Shown piece after piece: positions 9,371 to 18,957 of a DNA stretch of 50,954 nt. A program made the translations under genes and the position numbers. The notes below the pieces were generated by a model that worked only from the letters and a program-made list of their open reading frames with translations, was not told where the DNA came from and did not search any database. Within the stretch, counting starts at the first letter, position 1. Every line of letters begins with the position of its first letter. The stretch lies in the NCBI GenBank assembly GCA_025062095.1, contig JANXAZ010000026.1, positions 1 to 50,954 on the forward strand, read 5' to 3'. The stretch comes from Geminicoccaceae bacterium (GTDB taxonomy: Bacteria; Pseudomonadota; Alphaproteobacteria; Geminicoccales; Geminicoccaceae).

Positions 9371-10216
9371 ATGAAGCTGTTGCGGTGGGGCCCCACGGGC
9401 GAGGAACGCCCCGGGATGCTCGACGCCGAAGGTCGTATTCGCGATCTTTCGGGCGTGGTACCGGACATCGGGGGGCAGACGCTCACGCCCGAAGGGCTCG
9501 CCCAACTACGCGCGCTCGACCCGAGCACCCTTCCGCTCGTTCCGGGTACGCCGAGGATCGGCCCCTGCGTGGCGAACGTCGGCAAGTTCCTGTGCATCGG
9601 CCTCAACTACTCCGACCACGCCGCCGAGACCGGAGCGAAAGTCCCGCCCGAGCCGGTACTCTTCCTCAAGGCCAACAGCGCGATTTCGGGACCCTATGAC
9701 GAGGTCCGGATCCCCCGCGGCTCGACGAAGACCGATTGGGAAGTCGAGCTCGGTGTCGTGATCGGCAAAAAAGGGAAGTACATCCCGCTCGAAGAGGCGA
9801 TGGACCACGTCGCCGGCTATTGCGTGGTCAACGACGTCTCCGAACGCGACTTCCAGCTCAATCGCCACGGCACCTGGGACAAAGGGAAATCCTGTGACAC
9901 CTTCGGTCCGATCGGACCTTGGCTGGTCACCGCCGACGAGGTGCCCGACCCGCAGAATTTGGATTTGTGGTGCGAAGTCAACGGGCACCGGTACCAGAAC
10001 GGCAACACGCGGACTATGGTCTACGGCGTGCGCTTCCTGGTTCACTATCTCTCCCAGTTCTTCACGCTCTACCCGGGCGATCTGATCTCCACCGGCACGC
10101 CGCCGGGCGTGGGCATGGGCGTCAAGCCCGAACCGGTCTTTCTCAAGCCGGGGGATCGCATGCGGCTCGGCGTACAGGGATTGGGCGTCCAAGAGCAGCT
10201 CTGCGTCGCCGACTGA
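9371..10216 (+). CDS. Fumarylacetoacetate hydrolase family protein
   Basis: This 281-residue protein has the FAH-superfamily layout: a short N-terminal domain (MKLLRWGPTGEERPG) followed by the metal-binding hydrolase domain. The latter includes CIGLNYSDHAAETG near residue 77, the acidic metal-ligand segment DWEVELGVVIGKKG near 123, and the C-terminal GDLISTGTPPGVG loop. Its N-terminal style resembles enzymes that cleave 2,4-diketo-3-deoxy sugar acids (fuconate or rhamnonate routes) or those annotated as ureidoglycolate lyase. The gene lies downstream of an aldose epimerase, which slightly favours a sugar-acid role. The precise substrate is inference. The ATG has GGGGAGAA about seven bases upstream. 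Confidence 0.88.
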   Translation: MKLLRWGPTGEERPGMLDAEGRIRDLSGVVPDIGGQTLTPEGLAQLRALDPSTLPLVPGTPRIGPCVANVGKFLCIGLNYSDHAAETGAKVPPEPVLFLKANSAISGPYDEVRIPRGSTKTDWEVELGVVIGKKGKYIPLEEAMDHVAGYCVVNDVSERDFQLNRHGTWDKGKSCDTFGPIGPWLVTADEVPDPQNLDLWCEVNGHRYQNGNTRTMVYGVRFLVHYLSQFFTLYPGDLISTGTPPGVGMGVKPEPVFLKPGDRMRLGVQGLGVQEQLCVAD

Positions 10217-10241
10217 TCGCGAAGCTGGCCCCGCCCCCAAT

Positions 10242-11369
10242 CTAGCGGCTGCGCAAGAGCAATTCGACCCGGTCGCCCGGTCCGGCGGCGCGCAGGCTCA
10301 CGCGCTCGGCCGGCGCGCCGGCTTCCAGCACCAGCCGGGCGACGGCACGCGCTCTTTCGAGAGCGAGGGCCGGATGGGCGCCGTGCCCCACGACCTCGAT
10401 CCCGCCTTCCGCCGTCCGCGCCTTGTCGACGGCTCGACGGACCTCCTCGCGCGCATCCGACATCGGGCTCGCCCCACCCGCGGGAAACGAGATCGCCGCG
10501 AGCACCGGCGACGGCCCGTTCTCGGGGCTCGCGCCGGCGTGTGGAGGTCGGGGTCGCGGGAGAGCCCGTCGTGCCTCTTCGCGATCGACGTGCTCCCCGC
10601 GCGAGACCACGGGCGCGACGGGAGCGTTCGGTGCGGTCGTCGGTGCCGCCCTCGCCGAGGCCGCGGCCGCCGGCTCGGCGCGCGCCGCGCTCGCGTCCGC
10701 GGCGGCATCCGGGGCCGGCTCGGGAGGTGCGGGGGTTCGACCGACGGCGAGCACGCCGCCGAGGAACTCGAGAAAGCGGTCGAGGGCCGGAGGCTCCTCG
10801 GCCTTCTCGGCTCGCGCGGGCGGCTTCTGCGGAGCGGGTTCTTTCTCGTCCTTCGCTGCCGAGGATGGCGGCGCTGCGGCTTCCGCCCGCCAAGACGGGG
10901 GTTCGTCGGGCTCTCGGGGCGTCGGACGGCCGTGCACGAGGCGGCGCAAGAAAGCGTTGAGGCTGCCGTCGTCGGTCTCGGCGCGCATGCGCTCGGCGAC
11001 GATCGCCGATTCGACGTTCACGGGCGGTCGTGGTGCGGGGGGCGGCTCGACGCGCGGCGGCGAGAGCGCGGGCCGGGCCGGTTCCGGGGGCGGTGGCAGC
11101 GCGGTCTTGCCGGTTCGAAACCGCAGCTGCTCGCCTTCCCAACGCGCCTCTTCGCGATCGGCGAGCAAGGCGTTGGCGATGTCGCGGCGCTGCTCGACGG
11201 TGTAGCCCATCCGCGGTCGCGACGGGACCTCGTGTAGCGAGGGCGTCCCCGGTGCCACAGCACAAGCGGAAAGAAACCCGCAGCCGAGGAACCACCAGCG
11301 CCACGAGCGGCCGCGTGTGCGACGGACCGGATATCGCGCAGCGGAGCGATGCCGGGACGCCCTCCGCAT
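10242..11369 (-). CDS. Proline/alanine-rich lipoprotein with degenerate OmpA-like end
   Basis: A 375-residue protein with a basic N-terminus, a hydrophobic stretch and a lipobox (GFLSAC, cysteine near residue 33), so it is probably lipidated and envelope-located. The middle (about residues 80-290) is low-complexity, rich in proline, alanine and charged residues, like linkers that span the periplasm. The last 60 residues (IEVVGHGAHPALALERARAV onward) recall an OmpA-like peptidoglycan-binding domain: a glycine-rich strand, then an ER-A-R-A helix and an RV-L strand. Some usual residues are missing. An upstream ATG would add 24 residues or more before the signal. The neighbours, convergent FAH hydrolase and divergent PHA synthase, give no functional clue. 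Confidence 0.65.
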   Translation of the reverse strand: MRRASRHRSAARYPVRRTRGRSWRWWFLGCGFLSACAVAPGTPSLHEVPSRPRMGYTVEQRRDIANALLADREEARWEGEQLRFRTGKTALPPPPEPARPALSPPRVEPPPAPRPPVNVESAIVAERMRAETDDGSLNAFLRRLVHGRPTPREPDEPPSWRAEAAAPPSSAAKDEKEPAPQKPPARAEKAEEPPALDRFLEFLGGVLAVGRTPAPPEPAPDAAADASAARAEPAAAASARAAPTTAPNAPVAPVVSRGEHVDREEARRALPRPRPPHAGASPENGPSPVLAAISFPAGGASPMSDAREEVRRAVDKARTAEGGIEVVGHGAHPALALERARAVARLVLEAGAPAERVSLRAAGPGDRVELLLRSR

Positions 11370-11501
11370 CGCCGGGTCGCGGTTGGCGTCGGCGCCCGGT
11401 TCGTCTACCTCTCGCGGGGGTCTGGCGCCCTTGGCTCGCATGTTCGGTGTCACCGTTTTTGGCCGGGCCGAGCTTCGGCGCGGATGTTAGGGGATCGTCC
11501 G

Positions 11502-13298
11502 ATGGCTGAGCAATCGGAAGCGGAACGCGGGGCGCAACCCGAGGAACTCGTCCGCATCATGAGCGAGATCGCGGCCAAGAGCCGGACGCTCGTCGAAGAG
11601 TTCCTGCGCCGCCAGCATCTCGTCGAACCGGCGGCGCCGCCGTTGGGCGCGGGTGCGATCGGCAGCGCGTTCCTCGAACTCCTCCAAGAGCTGATGACGC
11701 GGCCCGCGGATCTCTTTCGCGCGCAATTCGAACTCTGGCACGACTACCTTCGGTTGTGGCAGGCGACGACCCAGCGGATGTTGGGGCAGGACGTCGAGCC
11801 GGTGATCGTACCCGAGCGCAGCGATCGACGGTTCAAGGATCCGGCGTGGTCGGACAACGTCATCTTCGACTTCATCAAACAATCTTATCTTTTGGCTGCG
11901 CGCTTCCTGCTCCAGACGGCGAGCGAAGCCGAGGGCCTCGATCCCAAGACGCGGCAGAAAGTCGAATTTTACACGCGCCAGTTCGTCGACGCCCTGGCGC
12001 CTACGAATTTCGTTCTGACCAATCCGGAGGTCCTGCAAGCGACGCTGGAGACCCGCGGCGAGAACTTGCTCCGCGGGTTGAAGAACATGCTCGAAGATCT
12101 CGAGCGCGGGCGCGGTCGCCTGGCGATCAAGATGACCGATTACGACGCCTTCGAGGTCGGGCGCAACATCGCCACGACGCCCGGCAAGGTCGTCTATCAG
12201 AACGAGCTCGTGCAGCTGATCCAGTACGAGCCGGTGACACGGGAGGTGTACCAGAAACCCCTGCTCATCGTTCCGCCGTGGATCAACAAATACTACATCC
12301 TCGATCTCCAGCCTCAGAACAGCTTCGTCAAGTTCTGCGTCGATCGCGGCTTCACGACCTTCGTCGTCTCCTGGGTCAATCCCGACGAACGGTTGGCGCA
12401 CAAGACGTTCGAGGACTACATGCTCGAAGGTCCGCTCGCCGCGCTCGACGCGATCGAAAAGGCCACGGGGGAGAAACAGAGCAATGCCATCGGCTATTGT
12501 CTGGGCGGCACGCTGCTCGCCACCACGCTCGCCTGGATGAAAGCGAAAGGCGACGACCGGATCGGCGCCGCGACCTTCTTCACCACGCTGGTCGACTTCA
12601 AAGAGCCGGGCGAGCTCGGGGTGTTCATCGACGAAGAGCAACTCACGGCGCTGGAAGAGCTCATGGCCAAACGCGGCTATCTCGAAGGTTCGGAGATGGC
12701 CACCACCTTCAATCTTTTGCGAGCGAATGATCTCATCTGGTCTTTTGTCGTCAACAATTACTTGCTAGGCAAAGACCCCTTCCCCTTCGATCTGTTGTAT
12801 TGGAACTCTGACAGTACGCGCATGCCCGCTGCGATGCACAGTTTCTATCTGAGGAAATTCTATTACGAGAACAAGCTCGTCGAGCCCGGCGGAATTGTCC
12901 TCGCCGGAATACCCATCGATCTGCGCAGGATCGACCTGCCCGTGTACATCGTTTCGACCCGCGAGGATCACATCGCGCCCTGGAAGTCCACCTACGCCGC
13001 TACGCAGCTCTACCGAGGAGAAAAGCGTTTCGTCCTCGCGGGCTCCGGTCACATCGCCGGGATCATCAACCCGCCGGCTTCGAGCAAATACGGATATTGG
13101 ACCAATGACGAGCTACCGCCGGATCCCGACGCCTGGCTGGCCGGTGCCGTTCATCACAAAGGCTCGTGGTGGAACGATTGGGCGGAATGGATGGCAGCGC
13201 GCTCGGGCCCCATGGTACCTGCGCGCCGGCCAGGCGAGGGTGGCCTTCCCGTGCTCGAGGACGCACCCGGATCTTATGTCCGCGTGAAAGCCGCCTGA
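11502..13298 (+). CDS. phaC: Class I polyhydroxyalkanoate synthase
   Basis: This 598-residue enzyme polymerises (R)-3-hydroxyacyl-CoA into polyhydroxyalkanoate on the surface of storage granules. It has the long N-terminal domain of class I synthases, then an alpha/beta-hydrolase core. The core carries the modified lipase box GYCLGG with the catalytic cysteine at residue 333, the aspartate in STREDHIAP and the histidine in LAGSGHIAG. Conserved blocks such as NFVLTNPEVLQATLETRGEN and LLIVPPWINKYYILDL are intact. The ATG has AGGGGA seven bases upstream. No phaA, phaB, phaR or phasin is adjacent. It is divergent from the lipoprotein gene. Confidence 0.97.
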   Translation: MAEQSEAERGAQPEELVRIMSEIAAKSRTLVEEFLRRQHLVEPAAPPLGAGAIGSAFLELLQELMTRPADLFRAQFELWHDYLRLWQATTQRMLGQDVEPVIVPERSDRRFKDPAWSDNVIFDFIKQSYLLAARFLLQTASEAEGLDPKTRQKVEFYTRQFVDALAPTNFVLTNPEVLQATLETRGENLLRGLKNMLEDLERGRGRLAIKMTDYDAFEVGRNIATTPGKVVYQNELVQLIQYEPVTREVYQKPLLIVPPWINKYYILDLQPQNSFVKFCVDRGFTTFVVSWVNPDERLAHKTFEDYMLEGPLAALDAIEKATGEKQSNAIGYCLGGTLLATTLAWMKAKGDDRIGAATFFTTLVDFKEPGELGVFIDEEQLTALEELMAKRGYLEGSEMATTFNLLRANDLIWSFVVNNYLLGKDPFPFDLLYWNSDSTRMPAAMHSFYLRKFYYENKLVEPGGIVLAGIPIDLRRIDLPVYIVSTREDHIAPWKSTYAATQLYRGEKRFVLAGSGHIAGIINPPASSKYGYWTNDELPPDPDAWLAGAVHHKGSWWNDWAEWMAARSGPMVPARRPGEGGLPVLEDAPGSYVRVKAA

Positions 13299-13341
13299 AG
13301 CCGACGAGCAGAACCGAAGAACGATCCGCGCGCTCGCCCGC

Positions 13342-13842
13342 TCAGTCGCGCCAACCATACGCGATTTCTTCCACGCGCGCACCGCCCACGAGGGCGGTCG
13401 CCCGGCCCACCGGCTCCAAGCCGAGATGTTCGTAGAAACCGCGCGCGCGACGATTGGCGGCGAGCACCCATACGAGCATGTCGGGCCAGCCGGCCACCGC
13501 GAGCGCGTAGTGCACCGCGTCGAACAGAGCGCGCCCGATGCCTCGCCCCTGAGCGGCGCGGAGCACGTAGAGGAGATGGAGCTCGCCCGAGAAGCCGCGG
13601 AACGATCGGCACCGGCCACCGCTCGCGAGCCCGACCGGTCGGCCGTCGAGTACCGCGACGAAGGTCGCGCTCGGAGCGGCGAGCGTCCGGCGCCACAGGC
13701 GCTCGTGATCGGCATAGGAGAGAGCCCGGAGATAATGATCGGGGAGCATGCCGCGATAGGTCTCGCGCCAACTGTCGACTTGGATCCGGGCGAGATCCGC
13801 GGCGTCGGTCGCGCACGCGCGCCGTATCACGACGTCCTTCAC
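13342..13842 (-). CDS. GNAT-family N-acetyltransferase
   Basis: A 166-residue single-domain GNAT protein, predicted to transfer an acetyl group from acetyl-CoA to an unknown amine. The N-terminal strand VVIRRACATDAADLARI, the middle motif TFVAVLDGRPVGLAS, and the acetyl-CoA pyrophosphate loop AAQGRGIGRALFD are all visible. RARGFYEHLGLEPVG near the end is also typical. The start is uncertain. The GTG given here begins right at the conserved fold. An in-frame ATG at 13947 has a better ribosome binding site (GGAG four bases away) and would add 35 residues without family similarity. It is convergent with phaC. Confidence 0.8.
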   Translation of the reverse strand: MKDVVIRRACATDAADLARIQVDSWRETYRGMLPDHYLRALSYADHERLWRRTLAAPSATFVAVLDGRPVGLASGGRCRSFRGFSGELHLLYVLRAAQGRGIGRALFDAVHYALAVAGWPDMLVWVLAANRRARGFYEHLGLEPVGRATALVGGARVEEIAYGWRD

Positions 13843-14193
13843 GCCCGCGGTTTCCGGACCCACGCCGTTCACTCCGCGCTCGCCTCGTCCCGGCCAGGAG
13901 AACCCGAGAGCGCGTCCGTGGTCAACGACCACCTCCTCGACCCGCATCGGGCTCCGAGCACCTGGCCCGTGAACGGAAGGCGACGGCGGGGCGCACTCGC
14001 GCGCGGAGGGTTCGGTACGGAGCGCCGACACCGCACGCTCGCGTGCGGGCCGGCTCGGCGGTGTAACGATCGGGATCTCCGCAGAGGGGGACGGAATTGT
14101 TCGGGGCTCGTCATCGCGCGGTCGCGGATCCGCCACCTGTCGTCGCCAAGCTGCGGGTGGGTCGCCGGAACGGCGCGACGCGTGGAGGGCGCG

Positions 14194-15018
14194 ATGAGCC
14201 TGGTGGTGCGTTCGGGAGAACTCGAAGCGCGTCTGGCCGCCGACGAGCGCGAGGTGCGGGCGGCTCAAGAATTGCGCTATCGAGTGTTCTTCGAGGAACA
14301 GGGCGCGATCGCCGACCCTCGGACGCGGCAGCGTCGCTTGGACGTCGATCATTTTGACGCTTACGCCGATCACCTCGTGGTGATCGATCGTTCGCGCTCG
14401 ACGCTGCTCCGCCCCGCGGTGGTGGGCTGTTACCGGTTGTTGCGCGAGAGCGTCGCTCTGCCGACGGTGGGGTTCTACACCCAAGCCGAATACGACCTCG
14501 GCCCGCTACTTCTGCGCACGGCGGAGACGCGTGCCCGCGGCGAAATCCTCGAGCTCGGGCGTTCCTGCGTCGATGCGCGCTACCGGACCGGTGCGGTGAT
14601 GCAACTGATGTGGCGCGCGATCGCGCGTTATCTCGACGAACACCGGGTCTCGGTGATGATCGGCTGCGCGAGCTTGCCCGGTACCGATGTCGCCGCCGTC
14701 GCCGCGCAGATCCGCTGGCTGCACGAGCACCATCTCGCGCCGCTCCACCTCCGGCCGGTGGCGCTCGCCTCCCGCCGGGTGGCGCACGAGCCGTTCGCCG
14801 CCGAGAGCTTCGATCCGCACGCGGCCTTCCGAGCCCTGCCCCCGCTCGTCAAAGGCTACCTGCGCCTGGGAGCGATGATCGGCGAAGGCGCCGTTCTCGA
14901 CGAGATCTTCAACACCATCGACGTGTGTATCGTCTTGCCCACCGATCGGATTTCCGCCCATTATCGTCGCCACTTCGCGGCGCAGGTCGGCGAACGGACC
15001 GCGACCGAAGTCGCATGA
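14194..15018 (+). CDS. olsB: Ornithine N-acyltransferase OlsB
   Basis: This 274-residue protein fits the OlsB family, which acylates the alpha-amino group of ornithine with a 3-hydroxyacyl-ACP chain to make lyso-ornithine lipid, a phosphorus-free membrane lipid. Family features are the GNAT-type opening (VRAAQELRYRVFFEEQG), the core ILELGRSCVDARYRTGAVMQ, and the C-terminal PLVKGYLRLGAMIGEGAVLD with DVCIVLPTDRI. GGAGG lies about six bases before the ATG. The stop codon overlaps the start of the next gene (ATGA), and that gene is an OlsA-type acyltransferase, which confirms the pathway. Confidence 0.9.
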   Translation: MSLVVRSGELEARLAADEREVRAAQELRYRVFFEEQGAIADPRTRQRRLDVDHFDAYADHLVVIDRSRSTLLRPAVVGCYRLLRESVALPTVGFYTQAEYDLGPLLLRTAETRARGEILELGRSCVDARYRTGAVMQLMWRAIARYLDEHRVSVMIGCASLPGTDVAAVAAQIRWLHEHHLAPLHLRPVALASRRVAHEPFAAESFDPHAAFRALPPLVKGYLRLGAMIGEGAVLDEIFNTIDVCIVLPTDRISAHYRRHFAAQVGERTATEVA

Positions 15019-15830
15019 GCGCCTCTCGCCTTCGGGCCGTCTCGAGGCTCGCCGGATTCGGGCTGCTGACCTCGGTCCTCCTGGCCTGTTGGTTCGCCGC
15101 TCTGCCGCTCGGCGCGGGGCCGCGACGGCTCTTGCGGCGGTGGTGGTGCAAGGGCGTGCTTTTCTTGCTCGGTGTCCGCCTCGACGTGCGGGGCAGGCCC
15201 TCGCCTCTGCTCCCCGTCCTCTTGGTGCCCAACCACGTCTCCTACCTCGACGTCCCGATCCTGGGCGCCTTGTGCGATGCCGTGTTCGTCGCCAAGGCGG
15301 AGATCGCCGATTGGCCGCTCTTCGGCCTTCTCGCTCGCCTCGCGCGGACGATGTTCGTGCGACGGCACTGGCGGGAGGCGAAACGACAGCGCGATGCGCT
15401 CGCCGCGCGCCTGGCGCGGGGCGAATCCTTCGTCCTCTTCGCCGAGGGCACGAGTTCGAACGGCTTGGACGTCCTGCCGCTCAAGACCTCGCTGTTGTCG
15501 GTCGCCGAGCCGGACGTCGTCGACCGTCTGATCGCGATCCAACCCGTCGTCCTCGCCTATCGCCAGCTTCTCGACGGTGCGCCGATCGACGAGACCAACG
15601 CCGAACTCTACGCGTGGTACGGGGAAGCCGCGCTCCTGCCGCATCTTTGGCGGGTTCTCCAGCTTCCGGGCGTGGAAGTCGCGGTCCGCTTCGGAGAACC
15701 CGTGCCGTCCTGGTCGGTCACCAGCCGCAAAGTCCTGGGCTCGGAGCTCAGGGCCCGTCTTCGCGCAGGCCTCGAGGCGGCGCGCCTTCGGCCGCGCGCG
15801 GTTCTCGAACCGCGTCCGGCTCTCGCGTGA
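15015..15830 (+). CDS. olsA: Lyso-ornithine lipid O-acyltransferase, PlsC family
   Basis: This 271-residue membrane-associated acyltransferase carries the two PlsC/AGPAT signatures: NHVSYLD (the HX4D catalytic motif near residue 78) and FAEGTSSNG near 142. An N-terminal hydrophobic helix (GLLTSVLLACWFAALPLG) anchors it to the inner membrane. It starts inside the stop codon of olsB (ATGA overlap), so the two proteins are translationally coupled. OlsA adds the second acyl chain to form ornithine lipid. A general 1-acylglycerol-3-phosphate acyltransferase role is possible from sequence alone, but the pairing makes OlsA the better call. Confidence 0.9.
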   Translation: MSASRLRAVSRLAGFGLLTSVLLACWFAALPLGAGPRRLLRRWWCKGVLFLLGVRLDVRGRPSPLLPVLLVPNHVSYLDVPILGALCDAVFVAKAEIADWPLFGLLARLARTMFVRRHWREAKRQRDALAARLARGESFVLFAEGTSSNGLDVLPLKTSLLSVAEPDVVDRLIAIQPVVLAYRQLLDGAPIDETNAELYAWYGEAALLPHLWRVLQLPGVEVAVRFGEPVPSWSVTSRKVLGSELRARLRAGLEAARLRPRAVLEPRPALA

Positions 15831-15831
15831 A

Positions 15832-15859
15832 CAAAAAAGAAAGGAGGCGATGCCTCCTT
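15832..15859 (-). terminator. Intrinsic terminator of the sdh operon
   Basis: On the minus strand there is a perfect 8-bp stem (AAGGAGGC, loop ATC, GCCTCCTT) followed by TCTTTTTT. It lies about 100 bases after the sdhB stop and just past the end of the convergent olsA. The U-rich tail exists only on the minus strand, so it should end sdhCDAB transcription. Confidence 0.85.
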
Positions 15860-15955
15860 CGTCAGATCGGACCTGCGTGTGCGGGCTTACGCCTCTTTAT
15901 GTATCCTCGTTAATCCCATCTCGCTCCACCGCGCAAGCCCCCGATTGCGCGAATC

Positions 15956-16735
15956 TCACAAGCGTCTTTCTACTATCAGTTTTTTGATCTCCGCGATCGC
16001 CTTGGCGGGATTGAGCCCTTTCGGACAGGTGTTCGTGCAGTTGAGAATCGTATGGCAACGGTAGAGCTTGAACGGATCCTCGAGCGCCTCGAGCCGCTCG
16101 CCCGTCGCTTCGTCGCGCGAATCGGCGATCCATCGATAAGCTTGCAGGAGCACCGCCGGTCCGAGATAACGATCACCGTTCCACCAATAGGAAGGGCAGC
16201 TGGTCGAACAACACGCGCAGAGGATACACTCGTAAAGTCCGTCCAACTTCGCCCGTTCTTCGGGGCTCTGCAGCCGTTCCTTGGCCGGTGCGGGCGAGCG
16301 GGTCTTCAGCCACGGCTCGATCGACTCGTATTGCGCCCAAAAACCCTCGAGATCTACAACCAAATCCTTGACGACTTTCATATGGGGCAGGGGATAGATC
16401 GCGACCGCCCCTTTGATATCCTCGATGGCCTTGGTGCACGCTAGGGTGTTGTGGCCGTCGATGTTCATCGCACAGCTGCCACAAATGCCCTCGCGGCACG
16501 AACGACGGAAGGTCAAGGTGCTGTCGATCTCGCTCTTGATCTTGATCAGGGCGTCCAGCACCATGGGGCCGCAGTCGTCGAGATCGACGACGTAAGTGTC
16601 GAGACGAGGATTGCGCCCTTCTTCCGGCGACCACCGGTAGACCTTGAATTCGCGCGGTCGTTTCGGCTGCACCGCGGGCTCGTGACGCCGACCCAGCTCG
16701 ACCCGGCTGTTCCGGGGCAAAGAGAACGCGACCAT
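15956..16735 (-). CDS. sdhB: Succinate dehydrogenase iron-sulfur subunit
   Basis: This 259-residue subunit of respiratory complex II carries electrons from SdhA to quinone. The N-terminal ferredoxin domain has the [2Fe-2S] ligands CREGICGSC plus a later cysteine in NTLACTK. The C-terminal domain has the cluster motifs [16 protein letters not shown] and [17 protein letters not shown] for the [4Fe-4S] and [3Fe-4S] centres. The ATG has GAGGGAG six bases upstream. It is last in sdhC-sdhD-sdhA-sdhB, 29 bases after sdhA, and is followed by a terminator. It is complete, with no missing ligand. Confidence 0.98.
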   Translation of the reverse strand: MVAFSLPRNSRVELGRRHEPAVQPKRPREFKVYRWSPEEGRNPRLDTYVVDLDDCGPMVLDALIKIKSEIDSTLTFRRSCREGICGSCAMNIDGHNTLACTKAIEDIKGAVAIYPLPHMKVVKDLVVDLEGFWAQYESIEPWLKTRSPAPAKERLQSPEERAKLDGLYECILCACCSTSCPSYWWNGDRYLGPAVLLQAYRWIADSRDEATGERLEALEDPFKLYRCHTILNCTNTCPKGLNPAKAIAEIKKLIVERRL

Positions 16736-16764
16736 GAGAACTCCCTCTTCGCCGGACCGCCCGC

Positions 16765-18555
16765 TCAATAGACGCGTGCCGCGGGCGGTATCGGCTCGAC
16801 CTCGTTGCTCAAGGTGAAGAGATGAACCGGACGGGTGTCGAGGCGCGGCCGGAACCGATCGTCGACCCAACACAGCGTGTGCTTGAGCCAGTTGACATCG
16901 TCGCGCCGCGGGTAGTCCTCGCGCGCGTGCGCACCGCGGCTCTCGGTGCGGAAGGCTGCGGAGTGCATCGTCGCGATCGCCTGCAGCATCAAGTTGTGGA
17001 GCTCGAGCGCCTCGATGAGATCGGTATTCCAGACGAGCGAGCGGTCGGAAACCTTGAGATCGTCGAGGCCGGCCGCGATCTCCGCGAGCTTGCGGCAGCC
17101 TTCCTCCAGGCTCCGCGCCTCGCGGAAGACGGCCGCGTGCCGCTGCATGGTCCGTTGCATCGCCGTACGGATCACCCCGACGCTCGAGCCGCCGTTGGCG
17201 TGCCGGATCCGATCGAGCCGATCGAGGGCCGCCTCGCCGGCGTTCTTGGGCAGTGGCCGCGGCGGACTGTGCGGGCGCACGAGTTCGGCCGCGCGCAGAG
17301 CCGCCGAACGCCCGAACACGACGAGGTCGGTGAGCGAGTTGCCGCCCAGTCGGTTGGCGCCGTGAACCGAGGCGCACGCCGCTTCGCCCACCGCGAGCAG
17401 GCCGGGCACCACGGCATCGGGATCGCCGTTCTTGGGGCAGACGACCTCGGCGCGCCAATTCGTCGGAATACCACCCATGTTGTAGTGGCAGGTGGGCACG
17501 ACCGGGATCGGCTCGCGCGTGACGTCGACGCCGGCGAAGATTTTCGCGGTCTCGGTGATCCCGGGCAGACGTTCCTTGATGATCTCGGGGTCCAAGTGCT
17601 CGAGGTGCAGCTCGATGTAGTCCTTGTTCGGACCGCAGCCGCGCCCTTCGTTGATCTCGATGGTCATCGCCCGCGCCACCACGTCGCGCGAGGCGAGGTC
17701 TTTGGCGGTGGGAGCGTATCGCTCCATGAAGCGCTCGCCGAGCGCGTTCGTGAGATAACCTCCTTCCCCGCGCGCGCCTTCGGTAATCAGGCAGCCCGCG
17801 CCGTAAATCCCGGTGGGATGGAACTGCACGAACTCCATGTCCTGGAGAGGCAGGCCGGCGCGGAGCACCATGGCGTTGCCGTCGCCCGTGCAGATGTGCG
17901 CGCTCGTGCAGGAAAAGTACACACGGCCGTAGCCTCCCGTCGCCAAACAGGTCAGATGCGCCGCGAACCGGTGGATCGACCCGTCCTCGATGCGCATGGC
18001 GATGACGCCGGCACAGGAACCGTCCTCGTCCATGAGCAGGTCGAGCGCGAAGTATTCGTTGAAGAAGCGGACTTTGTTCTTCAACGCCTGCTGGTAGAGC
18101 GTATGGAGGAGCGCGTGGCCGGTCCGATCCGCCGCCGCGCAGGTCCTATAGGCTTGTTCCTTGCCGTAGCGCACCGATTGCCCGCCGAAGGCGCGCTGGT
18201 AGATGCGCCCGTCGGCGGTCCGCGAAAACGGGACACCGTAATGTTCGAGCTCGTACACCGCGGCCGGCGCGTTCTTCGTCATGTACTCGATGGCGTCTTG
18301 GTCGCCCAGCCAGTCCGACCCTTTGACGGTGTCGTACATGTGGTAGCGCCAATCGTCCTCGTTCATGTTGCCCAGAGCCGCGTTGATGCCGCCCTGGGCG
18401 GCCACGGTGTGCGAACGCGTGGGATAGACCTTCGTGATGCAGGCGACCTCGAGCCCGGCTTCCACCATGCCGACGGCGGCCCTGAGCCCCGACCCGCCCG
18501 CGCCCACGACCACGCAGTCGAAATGATGATCCGTGATGGGATAGGCGCGACCCAT
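16765..18555 (-). CDS. sdhA: Succinate dehydrogenase flavoprotein subunit
   Basis: This 596-residue flavoprotein oxidises succinate to fumarate in the TCA cycle and respiratory chain. Visible are the FAD dinucleotide fold [15 protein letters not shown], the histidine that binds FAD covalently in [10 protein letters not shown], the active-site region [22 protein letters not shown], and [18 protein letters not shown] near the end of the FAD domain. The C-terminal helical domain is complete through REDYPRRDD. It starts four bases after sdhD, with GGGAGCTGAGG as ribosome binding site. Confidence 0.98.
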   Translation of the reverse strand: MGRAYPITDHHFDCVVVGAGGSGLRAAVGMVEAGLEVACITKVYPTRSHTVAAQGGINAALGNMNEDDWRYHMYDTVKGSDWLGDQDAIEYMTKNAPAAVYELEHYGVPFSRTADGRIYQRAFGGQSVRYGKEQAYRTCAAADRTGHALLHTLYQQALKNKVRFFNEYFALDLLMDEDGSCAGVIAMRIEDGSIHRFAAHLTCLATGGYGRVYFSCTSAHICTGDGNAMVLRAGLPLQDMEFVQFHPTGIYGAGCLITEGARGEGGYLTNALGERFMERYAPTAKDLASRDVVARAMTIEINEGRGCGPNKDYIELHLEHLDPEIIKERLPGITETAKIFAGVDVTREPIPVVPTCHYNMGGIPTNWRAEVVCPKNGDPDAVVPGLLAVGEAACASVHGANRLGGNSLTDLVVFGRSAALRAAELVRPHSPPRPLPKNAGEAALDRLDRIRHANGGSSVGVIRTAMQRTMQRHAAVFREARSLEEGCRKLAEIAAGLDDLKVSDRSLVWNTDLIEALELHNLMLQAIATMHSAAFRTESRGAHAREDYPRRDDVNWLKHTLCWVDDRFRPRLDTRPVHLFTLSNEVEPIPPAARVY

Positions 18556-18559
18556 CGCC

Positions 18560-18946
18560 TCAGCTCCCGGTGAACACCGCCAACGTCGCGAGCACGCACG
18601 CCGTGGCGAGCGCGACGACCACGAAATCCAGCAACACCAACGACGCGACTTTCAGCGCGCGACCGTGGACGTAGTCCTCGATGATCACTTGGATACCCAG
18701 ACGGGCGTGCAAGAACGTCGAAAGGATCAACAGCACCATCATCGTGGCGTTGAACAGACCGCTCAACCACGCGCGCGCCTCTGCGTAGCCCGCTCCGGAA
18801 AGCGATACGAAGGAAACGACCAACCAGATGACCAGGGGAACGTTGGCGAGGGCCGTCAGGCGCTGCCGCCACCAGTGCTCCGCTCCGCTCTTGGCCGAAC
18901 CGCGAGCCCTGATTCGCGCGGCCTCCACACGAGCATCGGCGATCAT
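18560..18946 (-). CDS. sdhD: Succinate dehydrogenase membrane anchor SdhD
   Basis: A 128-residue membrane anchor of complex II with three hydrophobic helices ([32 protein letters not shown] and [17 protein letters not shown]). The haem-side motif [16 protein letters not shown] is characteristic of SdhD. The ATG is preceded by AAGGAAGAG. It lies 11 bases after sdhC and 4 before sdhA, a tight operon. Confidence 0.93.
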   Translation of the reverse strand: MIADARVEAARIRARGSAKSGAEHWWRQRLTALANVPLVIWLVVSFVSLSGAGYAEARAWLSGLFNATMMVLLILSTFLHARLGIQVIIEDYVHGRALKVASLVLLDFVVVALATACVLATLAVFTGS

Positions 18947-18957
18947 CGTCTCTTCCT

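Noticed and set aside
11487-12641. Minus-strand frame opposite phaC
   Set aside because: Antisense shadow; the plus strand carries a complete PHA synthase.
13843-13947. N-terminal extension of the GNAT protein
   Set aside because: Kept as an alternative only: the ATG has a better ribosome binding site but the added residues show no family similarity.
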